Below are positions 17,393 through 26,148 of a stretch of 64,000 nucleotides of DNA, one piece after another. A model generated the notes under the pieces. That model saw only the letters and a list, made by a program, of their open reading frames with translations. It searched no databases and was not told where the DNA came from. The translations under genes were made by a program, and so were the position numbers. The stretch lies in the IMG/VR virus record IMGVR_UViG_3300008114_000019, positions 1 through 64,000 of that record. One strand, given 5' to 3'. The stretch comes from a virus. The first letter of the stretch is position 1. Each line of letters opens with the position of its first letter.

Positions 17393-17693
17393 TTAACCAC
17401 TCCTTTGCTTTACGTCGTCTTTCTAGTCTTTCAAAATCATCTTTTTCTTTTTCTATTTTAGCATTCCAAATTTTTTCAGCATTATATGCAAAATAGTTCC
17501 AACTAGGATTTTGTGCTACTTTAAAATAATACTCAAGTAGATCATAGCAAGTTCCCAAACCATATGATTCTATAAGGGCATCAGCAGACCATTGCTCTGC
17601 CCATTTATTAATTGATGGCTGTTGCCCATATCTAATCTTGTGGTGTTTAGCGTATGTTCCTAGCAAAGCCATGCGGTCTTTGCGTTCAGCCAC
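17385..17693 (-). CDS. Small basic protein before helicase, possible loader
   Basis: 102 residues, GTG start overlapping the previous stop (TAGTG). The N-terminal half is helical and aromatic (INKWAEQW, CYDLLEYYFKV); the C-terminal half is a charged helix (KIEKEKDDFERLERRRKAKEWL). Small helical proteins encoded immediately upstream of phage helicases are often loaders or primosome factors, and that is the basis for the suggestion. No motif proves it. An ATG at 17672 is an alternative start. Confidence 0.55.
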   Translation of the reverse strand: MAERKDRMALLGTYAKHHKIRYGQQPSINKWAEQWSADALIESYGLGTCYDLLEYYFKVAQNPSWNYFAYNAEKIWNAKIEKEKDDFERLERRRKAKEWLSE

Positions 17694-17902
17694 TACTCGA
17701 TTATTTCTGCTTTTGCTTCATTAATTTTTTCAGTAAGTTTACTTTCAACAAAACCATAAACTCTTTCAAATGCTTCGCTTGTAGTTTCTCCGTCTTTCTT
17801 AGAATCTACGACACCAAGATCTAATCTTAGTGATTGAAAGTTGCCTAGATTTAATGTATAACCAAGAGTAATAGAAACCTTGGTGCTATCGTTTTCTTGC
17901 AT
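17693..17902 (-). CDS. Small conserved-looking beta-rich protein
   Basis: 69 residues. ATG 17902 follows a perfect AAGGAG at five bases, which decides against the GTG at 17908. The pattern VSITLGYTLNLGNFQSLRLD followed by a long helix looks like a compact beta-alpha fold. I recognise the general look from phage replication regions but not a named family. First gene after the HTH protein in the replication operon. Confidence 0.6.
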   Translation of the reverse strand: MQENDSTKVSITLGYTLNLGNFQSLRLDLGVVDSKKDGETTSEAFERVYGFVESKLTEKINEAKAEIIE

Positions 17903-17917
17903 ACCCACTCCTTATTG

Positions 17918-18463
17918 CTAGTTAATCGATTCGTTCCAAATTGGAATAAATCTACCATCTTCTGTCTTCGTATACTTAAGTATACCATCACCCATTCTTC
18001 TAGTCAATTCCTGTGTACTAGGAGTAATGTCGTTTGTAATAAGATTATCTTTCCTTGGTCTACCTATATGGTACGAAGCAAGTATATCACGTATATCTTT
18101 TACTTGTGATTCAGAATAATATGATCTTACCTGCCATCCTCTTGCCCCGCCTTTTTGTGATCCAGTAGGGAATGGTATAATACCTCTTCTCATTAAAGAT
18201 GGCATATATTTTTTATGTCTATTTACAAGTTCTGCTGTTTGTCTAACAGTATATGCACGCTCTCTTTTATTTTTAAAATCAGAAATTAAACAACTTTCAA
18301 TTCTATCTTTATTAATATTATATACAGACATTATTCCATTAGATTTATTAAAATGATGTATTCTTACTAAATCACCATTAAGGAACCAAACTTTTTTATT
18401 ACCAGGTATTACAGGGGCGAGATTGTATGCTTCGCTCTCAAGATTTCCTTTTCTAACAGCCAT
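17918..18463 (-). CDS. HTH DNA-binding protein (MerR/excisionase-like)
   Basis: 181 residues from ATG 18463 with an AGGAGG ribosome-binding site; the upstream in-frame codons to 18523 are unlikely. The N-terminal half has a small beta-barrel look (VWFLNGDLVRIHHFN). The middle YTVRQTAELVNRHKKYMPSL is a winged-helix or helix-turn-helix start, followed by basic segments and GRPRKDN, which resembles an AT-hook. A transcription or replication-initiation factor is likely. It stands at the head of the replication genes, so it could regulate them. Confidence 0.65.
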   Translation of the reverse strand: MAVRKGNLESEAYNLAPVIPGNKKVWFLNGDLVRIHHFNKSNGIMSVYNINKDRIESCLISDFKNKRERAYTVRQTAELVNRHKKYMPSLMRRGIIPFPTGSQKGGARGWQVRSYYSESQVKDIRDILASYHIGRPRKDNLITNDITPSTQELTRRMGDGILKYTKTEDGRFIPIWNESIN

Positions 18464-18600
18464 GATCCTCCTATAACGCTCTGTGGTGGGTTCATAAATT
18501 CTCTTACCCCACACGACATACAATATAACTCTAAGTGAAGACGTGAACTATAAAGTCTGTCAACAAACATTCTTCCTTTACATTTTTTGCATTTTAACAT
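18409..18600 (-). CDS. Small zinc-ribbon protein
   Basis: 63 residues. CKKC near residue 4 and CMSCG near 27 form a four-cysteine zinc ribbon with a conserved-looking RLHLELYC strand. The start overlaps the preceding stop (TAATG) and the end overlaps the HTH gene by 55 bases. Similar small ribbon proteins accompany phage regulatory proteins; DNA or RNA binding is inferred. Confidence 0.6.
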   Translation of the reverse strand: MLKCKKCKGRMFVDRLYSSRLHLELYCMSCGVREFMNPPQSVIGGSWLLEKEILRAKHTISPL

Positions 18601-19040
18601 TAATTAGGTATTCCAAGTGCAATGATATTTATACCAATAGAAACATTGCCACTTGTTTTAAACTTTACAACTCCATCCACTTTTGACACTGTGACATTTT
18701 TTAAAACTACAGATACGTCATATCCAGCGGATGTTCCATCAATATTGATTGGTGTAGCAGTAACAATTGGGGCATATTTAAATCCAGAATAACTTAAAGA
18801 AAATGGAAGTTCGTTTCCAGCATTTACCGTACTGTTATTTGCAACCTCTACATACCCGCCAACCATTCTCATTTCAGATGATTTGACATCTTGTTTTCCA
18901 GAAGAGATAGTATCTATTGTTAAATATTTATTAAGTGAAGGTGAAACCTGATTAGAAAGTGTATTAAGGGTATCTGCTATTTGATATATATACGCAACAT
19001 CAAGTGGTTGACCACGATTTGGGAGAGGTATTCTAGCCAT
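18600..19040 (-). CDS. Tail-tip or fibre-associated structural protein
   Basis: 146 residues. N-terminal helix (AYIYQIADTLNTLSNQV), then a beta-rich region with repeated Gly-Val-Ser patterns, typical of small virion proteins. It is the last gene of the tail module and has no ribosome-binding site; TGGTATAAT ends nine bases before its ATG, so it may be expressed with an almost absent leader. Structural role inferred from position and composition. Confidence 0.5.
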   Translation of the reverse strand: MARIPLPNRGQPLDVAYIYQIADTLNTLSNQVSPSLNKYLTIDTISSGKQDVKSSEMRMVGGYVEVANNSTVNAGNELPFSLSYSGFKYAPIVTATPINIDGTSAGYDVSVVLKNVTVSKVDGVVKFKTSGNVSIGINIIALGIPN

Positions 19041-19049
19041 AGTTATTCT

Positions 19050-19058
19050 ATTATACCA
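19050..19058 (-). promoter_or_regulatory. Extended -10 promoter TGGTATAAT
   Basis: Nine bases from hexamer to ATG 19040, giving a predicted leader of only two to three bases. It sits in the short gap after the 19059-19604 gene. Confidence 0.5.
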
Positions 19059-19604
19059 TTAAAGGTCTTGTTCATCACTAATCAGATATGTAGCAGCATC
19101 AAAAGCCTGCTTTACCTGCGTAACCTTTTGTATTCTAAATTTCATATGTGTTGGTCCTGTGGTTGGATATGTCATAGAATATTGAGCACCTTGTGAAGTT
19201 CCAACCCATGTCCAACTTCCCCAAGTTAATCCTGTTTTCCATTGAACATAAACATCAAAATTTTTTATTGAAGCCTGTTGCTCTTGTAATATTTTTTCTG
19301 TAGGAGTTGGATCTGTAATTAATAGTGCTGGCATCGTCCAAGTAATAGATGCCATATGGTTTGGTTTATCTATAGAAATATTGTGTGAAATATTTGTTGT
19401 TGATATATTATTAATATCAAAACCAACTTCATCAAAAGTACTGGTTGAACCTAATTTATATATTGGTGACCAGTGTGATGATCTATTTTTATCTTCAGAA
19501 ACAACCCTATATCTTACTTGATAAGACAAACTATCATTATCTCCTATGTAGTTAGGAAGATCTTTTTTAAGAATTGTTATTTTTTTAATATTGCTATCAA
19601 CCAT
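19059..19604 (-). CDS. Minor tail protein with fibronectin III-like fold
   Basis: 181 residues. LSYQVRYRVVSEDKNRSSHW and later FDVYVQWKT with WTWVGTS are strand patterns of fibronectin III-like modules, ending in HMKFRIQKVT. Such domains decorate phage tail tips and may contact host carbohydrates. Overlaps the preceding gene's stop (TAATG). No catalytic motif. Confidence 0.6.
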   Translation of the reverse strand: MVDSNIKKITILKKDLPNYIGDNDSLSYQVRYRVVSEDKNRSSHWSPIYKLGSTSTFDEVGFDINNISTTNISHNISIDKPNHMASITWTMPALLITDPTPTEKILQEQQASIKNFDVYVQWKTGLTWGSWTWVGTSQGAQYSMTYPTTGPTHMKFRIQKVTQVKQAFDAATYLISDEQDL

Positions 19605-20767
19605 TACTCAACATCCACACTAAATCTAAACTCTATGTAGTTGCTGGTATTAGGACTTTTAATGATAGGTAGGGAATCAACATTTCTTATTACTGAATAT
19701 CCAGTTAAACCATATGCTGGATTTAAATTATTTTTGCTTTCTATTCTTAAAGCATCTATTGCTACATAATATGAATCATCTATAGTATCTGCTACTGATA
19801 CACCAGTAAGAACTTGAGCATAAACCTTAACAGTGTCAACAGACTTCCAAGGAAAACCTTGTGTTATGTTTATATCTTTTAGTTCTTTGTTAACAACAAA
19901 ATACCTGTTTACGTCAAAATCATAAGAAGAATTATCATTAACATGATCAACTCTTGCTTCCATTCTTGCATATGCACTAGGCACACTTGATGCTAAAAAC
20001 TCTACTAAAATTCTGACTGCAATTTTGGAAGTATCAATATCTGGATCAGTTCCATCTTTATTTAATACACTAAAGGCTAATCTAAGTTCGTCAGATGTAG
20101 AGTATTTGGACAAATCCATAGATGTGCCAGATAGTTGAATAAAGTTTCCTGAACCAACAAGGGAGCCTGTTGATCCAGTGAGGGTTGAAGAATTTCCTCT
20201 CATAACAATCATATTATTTAAAAATCTTGATCTTTCATTTTTAAGGTATCTAGAATCATTTAAAAAAATAGGATTATCAGCATTGGTTTGAAAAATATCT
20301 AACTCTACTGATTGGGCATTTACGGTAAAAAAATCTTTGATTATGTTTGGAATTAAAGGATCATCTAATGGTTCCGAAACAAAGTTTAATGTTGTAGATC
20401 CATCAATCTTCCAGTTTTCAAATTGAGTAAACGATAGTAAAGATTTGCTATTTGAGGATCCTACTATAGGGTTAAAGCCTGCAGAGTAAATGCCAACCTC
20501 TGTTATTTCATATCTTTCTTCTGTTGGTAATTCAGCAGTAAGAACAATTTTTGATATACCGTCTTCATTTACTATACCCTTTGAAGAAACTGGAACTCTT
20601 AGCATTTCAAAATCTAACTCAGTTTTAGATGAATAGTCTGGTAATCCTCCACTTACGTATGGCTCTAGAGGTCGTGCTCCACAACCAACTGCTATATAAG
20701 AACCATATGAGGGAATTTGTCCAAGCAAATATTTGGATATTATGCTTTTACCTTTATCAGTAATCAT
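19604..20767 (-). CDS. Tail fibre or baseplate-like protein
   Basis: 387 residues. The N-terminus (ITDKGKSIISKYLLGQIPSY then IAVGCGARPLEP) and the RYEITEVGIYSAG segment near 120 are typical of phage fibre attachment domains (tail-collar type). The rest is beta-rich. It would attach the host-recognition parts to the tail tip encoded just upstream. Ribosome-binding site TAGGAG; an extended -10 TGATACAAT lies in the upstream gene's tail. Confidence 0.65.
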   Translation of the reverse strand: MITDKGKSIISKYLLGQIPSYGSYIAVGCGARPLEPYVSGGLPDYSSKTELDFEMLRVPVSSKGIVNEDGISKIVLTAELPTEERYEITEVGIYSAGFNPIVGSSNSKSLLSFTQFENWKIDGSTTLNFVSEPLDDPLIPNIIKDFFTVNAQSVELDIFQTNADNPIFLNDSRYLKNERSRFLNNMIVMRGNSSTLTGSTGSLVGSGNFIQLSGTSMDLSKYSTSDELRLAFSVLNKDGTDPDIDTSKIAVRILVEFLASSVPSAYARMEARVDHVNDNSSYDFDVNRYFVVNKELKDINITQGFPWKSVDTVKVYAQVLTGVSVADTIDDSYYVAIDALRIESKNNLNPAYGLTGYSVIRNVDSLPIIKSPNTSNYIEFRFSVDVE

Positions 20768-20781
20768 TAAAATCTCCTAAG

Positions 20782-21264
20782 TTATATTGTATCATAGTAA
20801 CCAGTTCCTGAAATTAAAATATTTACCTCTACCTGCTCATCACTTTCTATATTTATTAATTCTATAACTAAGTTTTCAGTAGAAGGGTCTATATATATGT
20901 TTTCACCATTTGAGCCATTACCAACATCTGGCACCTTTTTGCTTAAATCAATTGTAAAGTTTTTAAAATATTCATAAGATGTTCCAGACACAGGGGCCAT
21001 TGTGTATGAGTTATAGTTTTGTAAAATTTTATTATTATTTTGTATGTTTTCATGTAAAAGCGTAGATCCAAAAACAGTATCATTTCTATCAATATTAATG
21101 ATTTCTTGACTACCAATTTCTTCAAATATAATGCTAGACATTATATCTATAGATACTTCTTGATCTCCAACAATGATGTATTGAGGATCTGCAACTTTAA
21201 CCAATGAATTATTATTTTTAGGATCATAAACTATCTGTGGTGTATTTGGGGTTGCGTCACTCAT
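20782..21264 (-). CDS. Small tail structural protein
   Basis: 160 residues from ATG 21264, chosen because GAGGT lies seven bases upstream and because it overlaps the large tail gene by only eight bases; ATG 21276 is possible. Acidic, Asn-rich and beta-rich, ending in EQVEVNILISGTGYYD. Position between the large tail-tip protein and the fibre supports a baseplate-peripheral role. No recognised motif. Confidence 0.55.
   Translation of the reverse strand: MSDATPNTPQIVYDPKNNNSLVKVADPQYIIVGDQEVSIDIMSSIIFEEIGSQEIINIDRNDTVFGSTLLHENIQNNNKILQNYNSYTMAPVSGTSYEYFKNFTIDLSKKVPDVGNGSNGENIYIDPSTENLVIELINIESDEQVEVNILISGTGYYDTI
20785..20793 (-). promoter_or_regulatory. Extended -10 promoter TGATACAAT
   Basis: Overlaps the end of the 20782-21264 gene and faces the fibre gene at 20767, with its ribosome-binding site after it. 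One mismatch to TATAAT. Confidence 0.35.
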
Positions 21265-24200
21265 CTGATACCTCATAACAGTATATCTTCATTGTTGGAC
21301 CATTTGAAGATCTTGAATATGTAATATTATATACAACAAATCTTTTATCTTCTGCTGCTATAACATTTTCTCCATTTATATCTTTATAATATACACTTAT
21401 TAAATCTCCCAATTGAATTATTGGTGTAGCAAATATATCTAAACTAATTGCATTTTTAGGATCTATTGTTTTATCAATAATCCAACCAAGCAACGACTCT
21501 GCCTCATCATGTGATTGTACATAAGGAACATCAATGGTAAACTCTTTTGTTCCATATTTTGATTTACTATTTTTTAATTTGTTATATTTATTTTTTAATT
21601 TAACGTTTGATTGTATTGTTGCATCATCTAAATATTGTGTTTTAATATTGTTTGAATTTTCTTTATAGTAATCTTCTACTGTTAATGTATTATTAGTTGA
21701 CTGAGTAAAGGCAACACCTTGAATTCTTAAATAGTTTCCAGATGTTTCATCTAAAGATAAGGCTGTGTCTGTAGCATTAAAAATTAAAAATTCTGCCCCA
21801 TATGCGTCTGGCACAAACCCTGAAACGGTGTATCCTTTAATTTGATTAAATGTTGGAGAAATCCTTGAATATAGTGCTGGATATGCTTTATCAAACTTAA
21901 TATTAAAATAAGCACACTCTCTCATAATTGATCCAAATTCGTCAAAGTAAAAATTATAAGATGGTGGCTCTGCTGGACTAATTCCAGATAAATGTGTAGA
22001 TTGAACAACTGAACTAAGAGCGTGTTTTCTAAATGCTTCGTTAGAAGTTATTTCTTGGTTATCAAATATTTTATTAAATGGAACATCTAGACTTTCTGTC
22101 ATATTTTTTGAATAGTTGCTGCCAAGTGCAAATATATTTTCAAACATAACTTTGGATGTTCCTCTAGTAAAAACACACATATTGTTATAAATTGGAAGAG
22201 GATTTGTATCATCTACTATAGCAACGATATTATTATTTATATATAGGTAAAACTTTCTTGTTTGGTTTATATCTAAATACTCAACTGCTATATCATATAC
22301 TGTTGAATTTTCTTCTCCTGTCATTCTATATTGACCAGTAAAGTTACCGTCGTCTACCAAAATATTTGTTGACCCAGACCAAAGTTTAACTGGTACGCCA
22401 AGGGTACCCTCGCTATCCTTTCCTATTTTATAAAATAACAAATTGGCAATACTTGATCCATTGCTATACTTATCTATATTATTTTCTGTTAATGCAATTA
22501 TTTCAAAATAATATCCAACGTTGGTTGATGGATTAACCATAACTCCTAACCCTCCAGAACCACCACCAATACTAATATTTTGAGATGGTTCACTTCCTGG
22601 AGATACATAATATGTCATACTTCCTACAGGTGACTGACCTCTAATTTCATTATTTTCAATGTTGCCAATTATTCTTAATCTGGTTCCAAAATGCTTAAAC
22701 TTATTATTTAATGGTTTATAAACATAGTTAATATAATCAATTGGTTTTTGTTCAAAAGCAAATGCAGGGCCTGTCATTACTAAAGCAGAAGACTGAACGC
22801 TTCCAGATTTATTATTAATTGAATTTTTATCATCATATTCTGACACGTAAGAACCTGATAAAAAGTTTTTAATTTTGCTTGTTCTAGTAGTTTGCTTTGC
22901 TATATTATTATTTATTCCAGCAGGACCAACAACAACAGTTTTATCCAAATCTTTATCTGAAAACAAATACTCAGAATACATATTGCATCCCCTTACGTTA
23001 TTATTGTTAGTCCAGTATGGGTCTAGTCCTGAGTAATGATTGGTAATTTCTGTACCAAACTGTGCTCTTCCATTCTTAATAACAGCACCGCTTTTTAAAA
23101 CCTTAACTCCATTTTTTTCTATATATTCTAGTTCTGTATAAATTCTTACTAATCCAGTTGGATACATCTTTCCATTAAAAGGAAGTTGTGAAAAATAATT
23201 TTCATAATCTTGAACACTTGTTATCCAAGTATTTCCAAATCCTGAAACATTATATTCAACTGCATCATATCTTATAACTTCTCCATTTGAATAAAAATAA
23301 CCATTATAGTTTCCTAACCAATATACGTTTTCTCCAAGATCTATTGTATTGTTGATTAAAATATTATTTTCAACCAATGGAGCAACATCAATAAGGGGAG
23401 AGGCAAGAGGTATTGCTGATAAAATATAAGAAGACATTGTGCTTGCTGATTCATTAACAGTTTTAGTATTATTTTTACCAGATACTTCCCATAAAAGCGT
23501 TGGCTTATATACCCAAGTTTTTTCTTTATCTAAAAGGGTTGCTTGTTTTATAGAACCTAAAGTTTTTTGAATATACCTTGTTGTATAATTAATTTTTCCA
23601 GAATTTAAAACTTTTGTATCTACCAAAGATGCACTAATTATGTTTTCTTTTTTATTAACTAAGTTATTATTTGAACCATAAACAATCATGTCTACTGACC
23701 TATCGTTTATTTTTGGAACAGTGTAGTTTTTGCTCATTACAACTAAGTCATTTTCTTCATTAAAATACATTGCTGATTGAGAAGATACGGCTAAATCATT
23801 TAATACCTGTGCAATATTTTTTTCTTCATTACAAAAAAAGAAAGGTATTATTAGTTCTTTTTCATTATCAACTTTTTTAAATTTATAGTTAGAAAATCCA
23901 GCATAATCTAACAAAATAGATATTGCAAAATTAACAGAAACATTGGTCAAAAATAAACTAGGAGCATTAATTTGTTCTAAATAAAAATATAAGTCTCTAA
24001 GTTCTATAGAAGTCTTTCCATTTTTTATATCTGTTTGAGGTATATTGTCTGAATAAAACTTTTTTAAAGGTATATAGTTATAATCATTTGTTCCAGTAAA
24101 CACCTCTTCATAAAAACTAAATTTAACATTGTTGTTTAAATATTGAGAAATTATGCTTAAACTGTTATTTTTATTAAATGCCAAACTAGGATCAATAATA

Positions 24201-25516
24201 TCTAAATTACCACCAGATGCCAATAGTTGGCCAACAGGTAAACCGTTTAAGTTTAAGTCAGATATTGACTTATTAAGTGTATAACTTGTAACATTGTCAC
24301 TAATGTCTGCAACTAGTCTAGGAGACAATTCAATTAATTCAAAAACACTATCAAATTTATTCATGGTAGTTACAACAACTCTTAATCCATCTATGTATTC
24401 AAATTGATTATATTTAATATTTTTTTCATTATTGTCAAAATAAGAAAATGGTGAAGATAATTCTGTAACTACTGATGCCTTATCTATTTCTTTTTCTAAT
24501 AGTCTCCATCCATATTCTGCAGCAAAATTATCATATCCTAAACCATTAAATACATACAGAGTTCCTATTGTTCCACTATAGGCATCTCTTACTAAAAATG
24601 CATCTCCATAACTTCCTGTTTGTGGTAGTTGAGAACTAGACAATAAAATTGTTATAAAGTTAAAGGTATCCTTATATTTTAATGGAGCAATAATTCCATA
24701 TTTTAATTCAATGTGACCGTCAGACTTGATTATTTTACTTCCATCACTTCTTGTAGAGTTTTCATCAAAGTTAATTAAATCTGTCCAAATATTATTTCTT
24801 AACTTTTGTACCTTCCATATTGATGGAGTTGTTTGATTTTCATATCCATAAAATGGATCGTCTATGGTTCCTGACACTGTAGAAAAAGATCCTAAATCAG
24901 TATTTCCTACGTTAGTTTGCATCTTAATAACTATTCTATTAGTTGGTATACTATTTTTATATACTACAAATGGTGCAACGTCATCTATATAGTTTTTACC
25001 ATTTTGTATGTTTTTTGCTATACCTCTCTCAATTCCATCTTCAGTTCTATAAGAACTCCAGTATTTAAAATAATCTCTTTTATCTGACATATAGTATCTT
25101 GGTCTATCTGATAAGTATGAATTTGGATTGTGAAAATATTTATTGTTAAAATATCTTATTTTATTAATTCCAGATCTTGGTCTAAATTTACCAAAACAGT
25201 CTTCTAAAGAAAATAATTGAGATTCCTTTTCTTTATTTGAAATAAATAGTTGAGGCTCATTAGAATCGTCAACACCACCATCTACAACAATATCTGCATT
25301 GGTTGCATTTGTATAAAAATTTCCAGTATCCTTATAATCATATGAATCAAATATTTGTTTATATTTAGATAAATTTTCTAATGGCCTATATCTATAATTT
25401 CCTATCTTTAATAAATTATCTGAACTATTAAGATTCCATTCTGCCAAAACCAAACCTTTAATACCTACTGTGTTTGAGTTTTCAAAAACTTCTTTTACAT
25501 CTTCTTTTATAAACAT
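21257..25516 (-). CDS. Large tail-tip protein (tail-associated, adsorption type)
   Basis: About 1419 residues from ATG 25516, which overlaps the upstream stop (TAATG) and has GGAAGAAG upstream. Asn-, Ser- and Tyr-rich. The N-terminal 400 residues look like a tail-hub region. Around residues 1060-1180, YYFEIIALTENN followed by FYLYINNNIVAIVDD suggests a concanavalin-like lectin domain. The end (PIIQLGDLISVYYKD then IYCYEVSDE) resembles the closing segment of siphovirus tail-hub proteins. It follows tape measure and a Dit-like gene, the normal place for the tail-associated protein. Confidence 0.7.
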   Translation of the reverse strand: MFIKEDVKEVFENSNTVGIKGLVLAEWNLNSSDNLLKIGNYRYRPLENLSKYKQIFDSYDYKDTGNFYTNATNADIVVDGGVDDSNEPQLFISNKEKESQLFSLEDCFGKFRPRSGINKIRYFNNKYFHNPNSYLSDRPRYYMSDKRDYFKYWSSYRTEDGIERGIAKNIQNGKNYIDDVAPFVVYKNSIPTNRIVIKMQTNVGNTDLGSFSTVSGTIDDPFYGYENQTTPSIWKVQKLRNNIWTDLINFDENSTRSDGSKIIKSDGHIELKYGIIAPLKYKDTFNFITILLSSSQLPQTGSYGDAFLVRDAYSGTIGTLYVFNGLGYDNFAAEYGWRLLEKEIDKASVVTELSSPFSYFDNNEKNIKYNQFEYIDGLRVVVTTMNKFDSVFELIELSPRLVADISDNVTSYTLNKSISDLNLNGLPVGQLLASGGNLDIIDPSLAFNKNNSLSIISQYLNNNVKFSFYEEVFTGTNDYNYIPLKKFYSDNIPQTDIKNGKTSIELRDLYFYLEQINAPSLFLTNVSVNFAISILLDYAGFSNYKFKKVDNEKELIIPFFFCNEEKNIAQVLNDLAVSSQSAMYFNEENDLVVMSKNYTVPKINDRSVDMIVYGSNNNLVNKKENIISASLVDTKVLNSGKINYTTRYIQKTLGSIKQATLLDKEKTWVYKPTLLWEVSGKNNTKTVNESASTMSSYILSAIPLASPLIDVAPLVENNILINNTIDLGENVYWLGNYNGYFYSNGEVIRYDAVEYNVSGFGNTWITSVQDYENYFSQLPFNGKMYPTGLVRIYTELEYIEKNGVKVLKSGAVIKNGRAQFGTEITNHYSGLDPYWTNNNNVRGCNMYSEYLFSDKDLDKTVVVGPAGINNNIAKQTTRTSKIKNFLSGSYVSEYDDKNSINNKSGSVQSSALVMTGPAFAFEQKPIDYINYVYKPLNNKFKHFGTRLRIIGNIENNEIRGQSPVGSMTYYVSPGSEPSQNISIGGGSGGLGVMVNPSTNVGYYFEIIALTENNIDKYSNGSSIANLLFYKIGKDSEGTLGVPVKLWSGSTNILVDDGNFTGQYRMTGEENSTVYDIAVEYLDINQTRKFYLYINNNIVAIVDDTNPLPIYNNMCVFTRGTSKVMFENIFALGSNYSKNMTESLDVPFNKIFDNQEITSNEAFRKHALSSVVQSTHLSGISPAEPPSYNFYFDEFGSIMRECAYFNIKFDKAYPALYSRISPTFNQIKGYTVSGFVPDAYGAEFLIFNATDTALSLDETSGNYLRIQGVAFTQSTNNTLTVEDYYKENSNNIKTQYLDDATIQSNVKLKNKYNKLKNSKSKYGTKEFTIDVPYVQSHDEAESLLGWIIDKTIDPKNAISLDIFATPIIQLGDLISVYYKDINGENVIAAEDKRFVVYNITYSRSSNGPTMKIYCYEVSDE

Positions 25517-26148
25517 TATACTTCTTCCAAAGACAAATTTATATCCCACAAGTCATGCTTGCTATATCCTCTTTTATTTACACTATATGAAAAATCTGAA
25601 AATAATACCTCTACAACTTCTTGATATTCAGCAAGTCTGTTTACTGTATTATCCTCCTCATCAAAACTAATATATTTATCATATGAGATAAATAGATAAA
25701 AAGAACCTTTATGATTTAAATACCAGTGTAATAACTCATTTCCTCCTGCTCCACCGTCTACTGTATATTTATCTAATCCATTTTCTTCTTTGCCAGTTTC
25801 TTTATCAAAATTTGCAATACTAGAAAAAGATCTAGATGGTAAGTTTTGCCAACTTACAGAAAAAGTACTTTTATCTGCAATATAAAATGATCTCATTTTC
25901 CCATTAATAGTTCTTTCTTTTTGTTCAATTCTATTGTTTTTAATATCTATTGGACCACGGTTATGATCTGATAATATTATAAATCTACTATTTTCAATAG
26001 GATCTGGCACGGCATTTACTTCATGTCCATCTGGAACATGAACCATTCCACCTGTGCCTTGCACAAGAGTTCCAGGGGTATCTGAAAATAGTAGTGCCTG
26101 TGGTCTACCGTATTTTTTTCTACCAGCAAGATAATTTAAATTTGACAT
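25516..26148 (-). CDS. Distal tail (Dit-like) protein
   Basis: 210 residues immediately after the tape measure gene, the usual place for the distal tail protein that caps the tube and carries the baseplate. The segment FYIADKSTFSVSWQNLPSRS and the closing DLWDINLSLEEV match the beta-sandwich style of these proteins. The assignment rests mainly on gene order. Confidence 0.6.
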   Translation of the reverse strand: MSNLNYLAGRKKYGRPQALLFSDTPGTLVQGTGGMVHVPDGHEVNAVPDPIENSRFIILSDHNRGPIDIKNNRIEQKERTINGKMRSFYIADKSTFSVSWQNLPSRSFSSIANFDKETGKEENGLDKYTVDGGAGGNELLHWYLNHKGSFYLFISYDKYISFDEEDNTVNRLAEYQEVVEVLFSDFSYSVNKRGYSKHDLWDINLSLEEV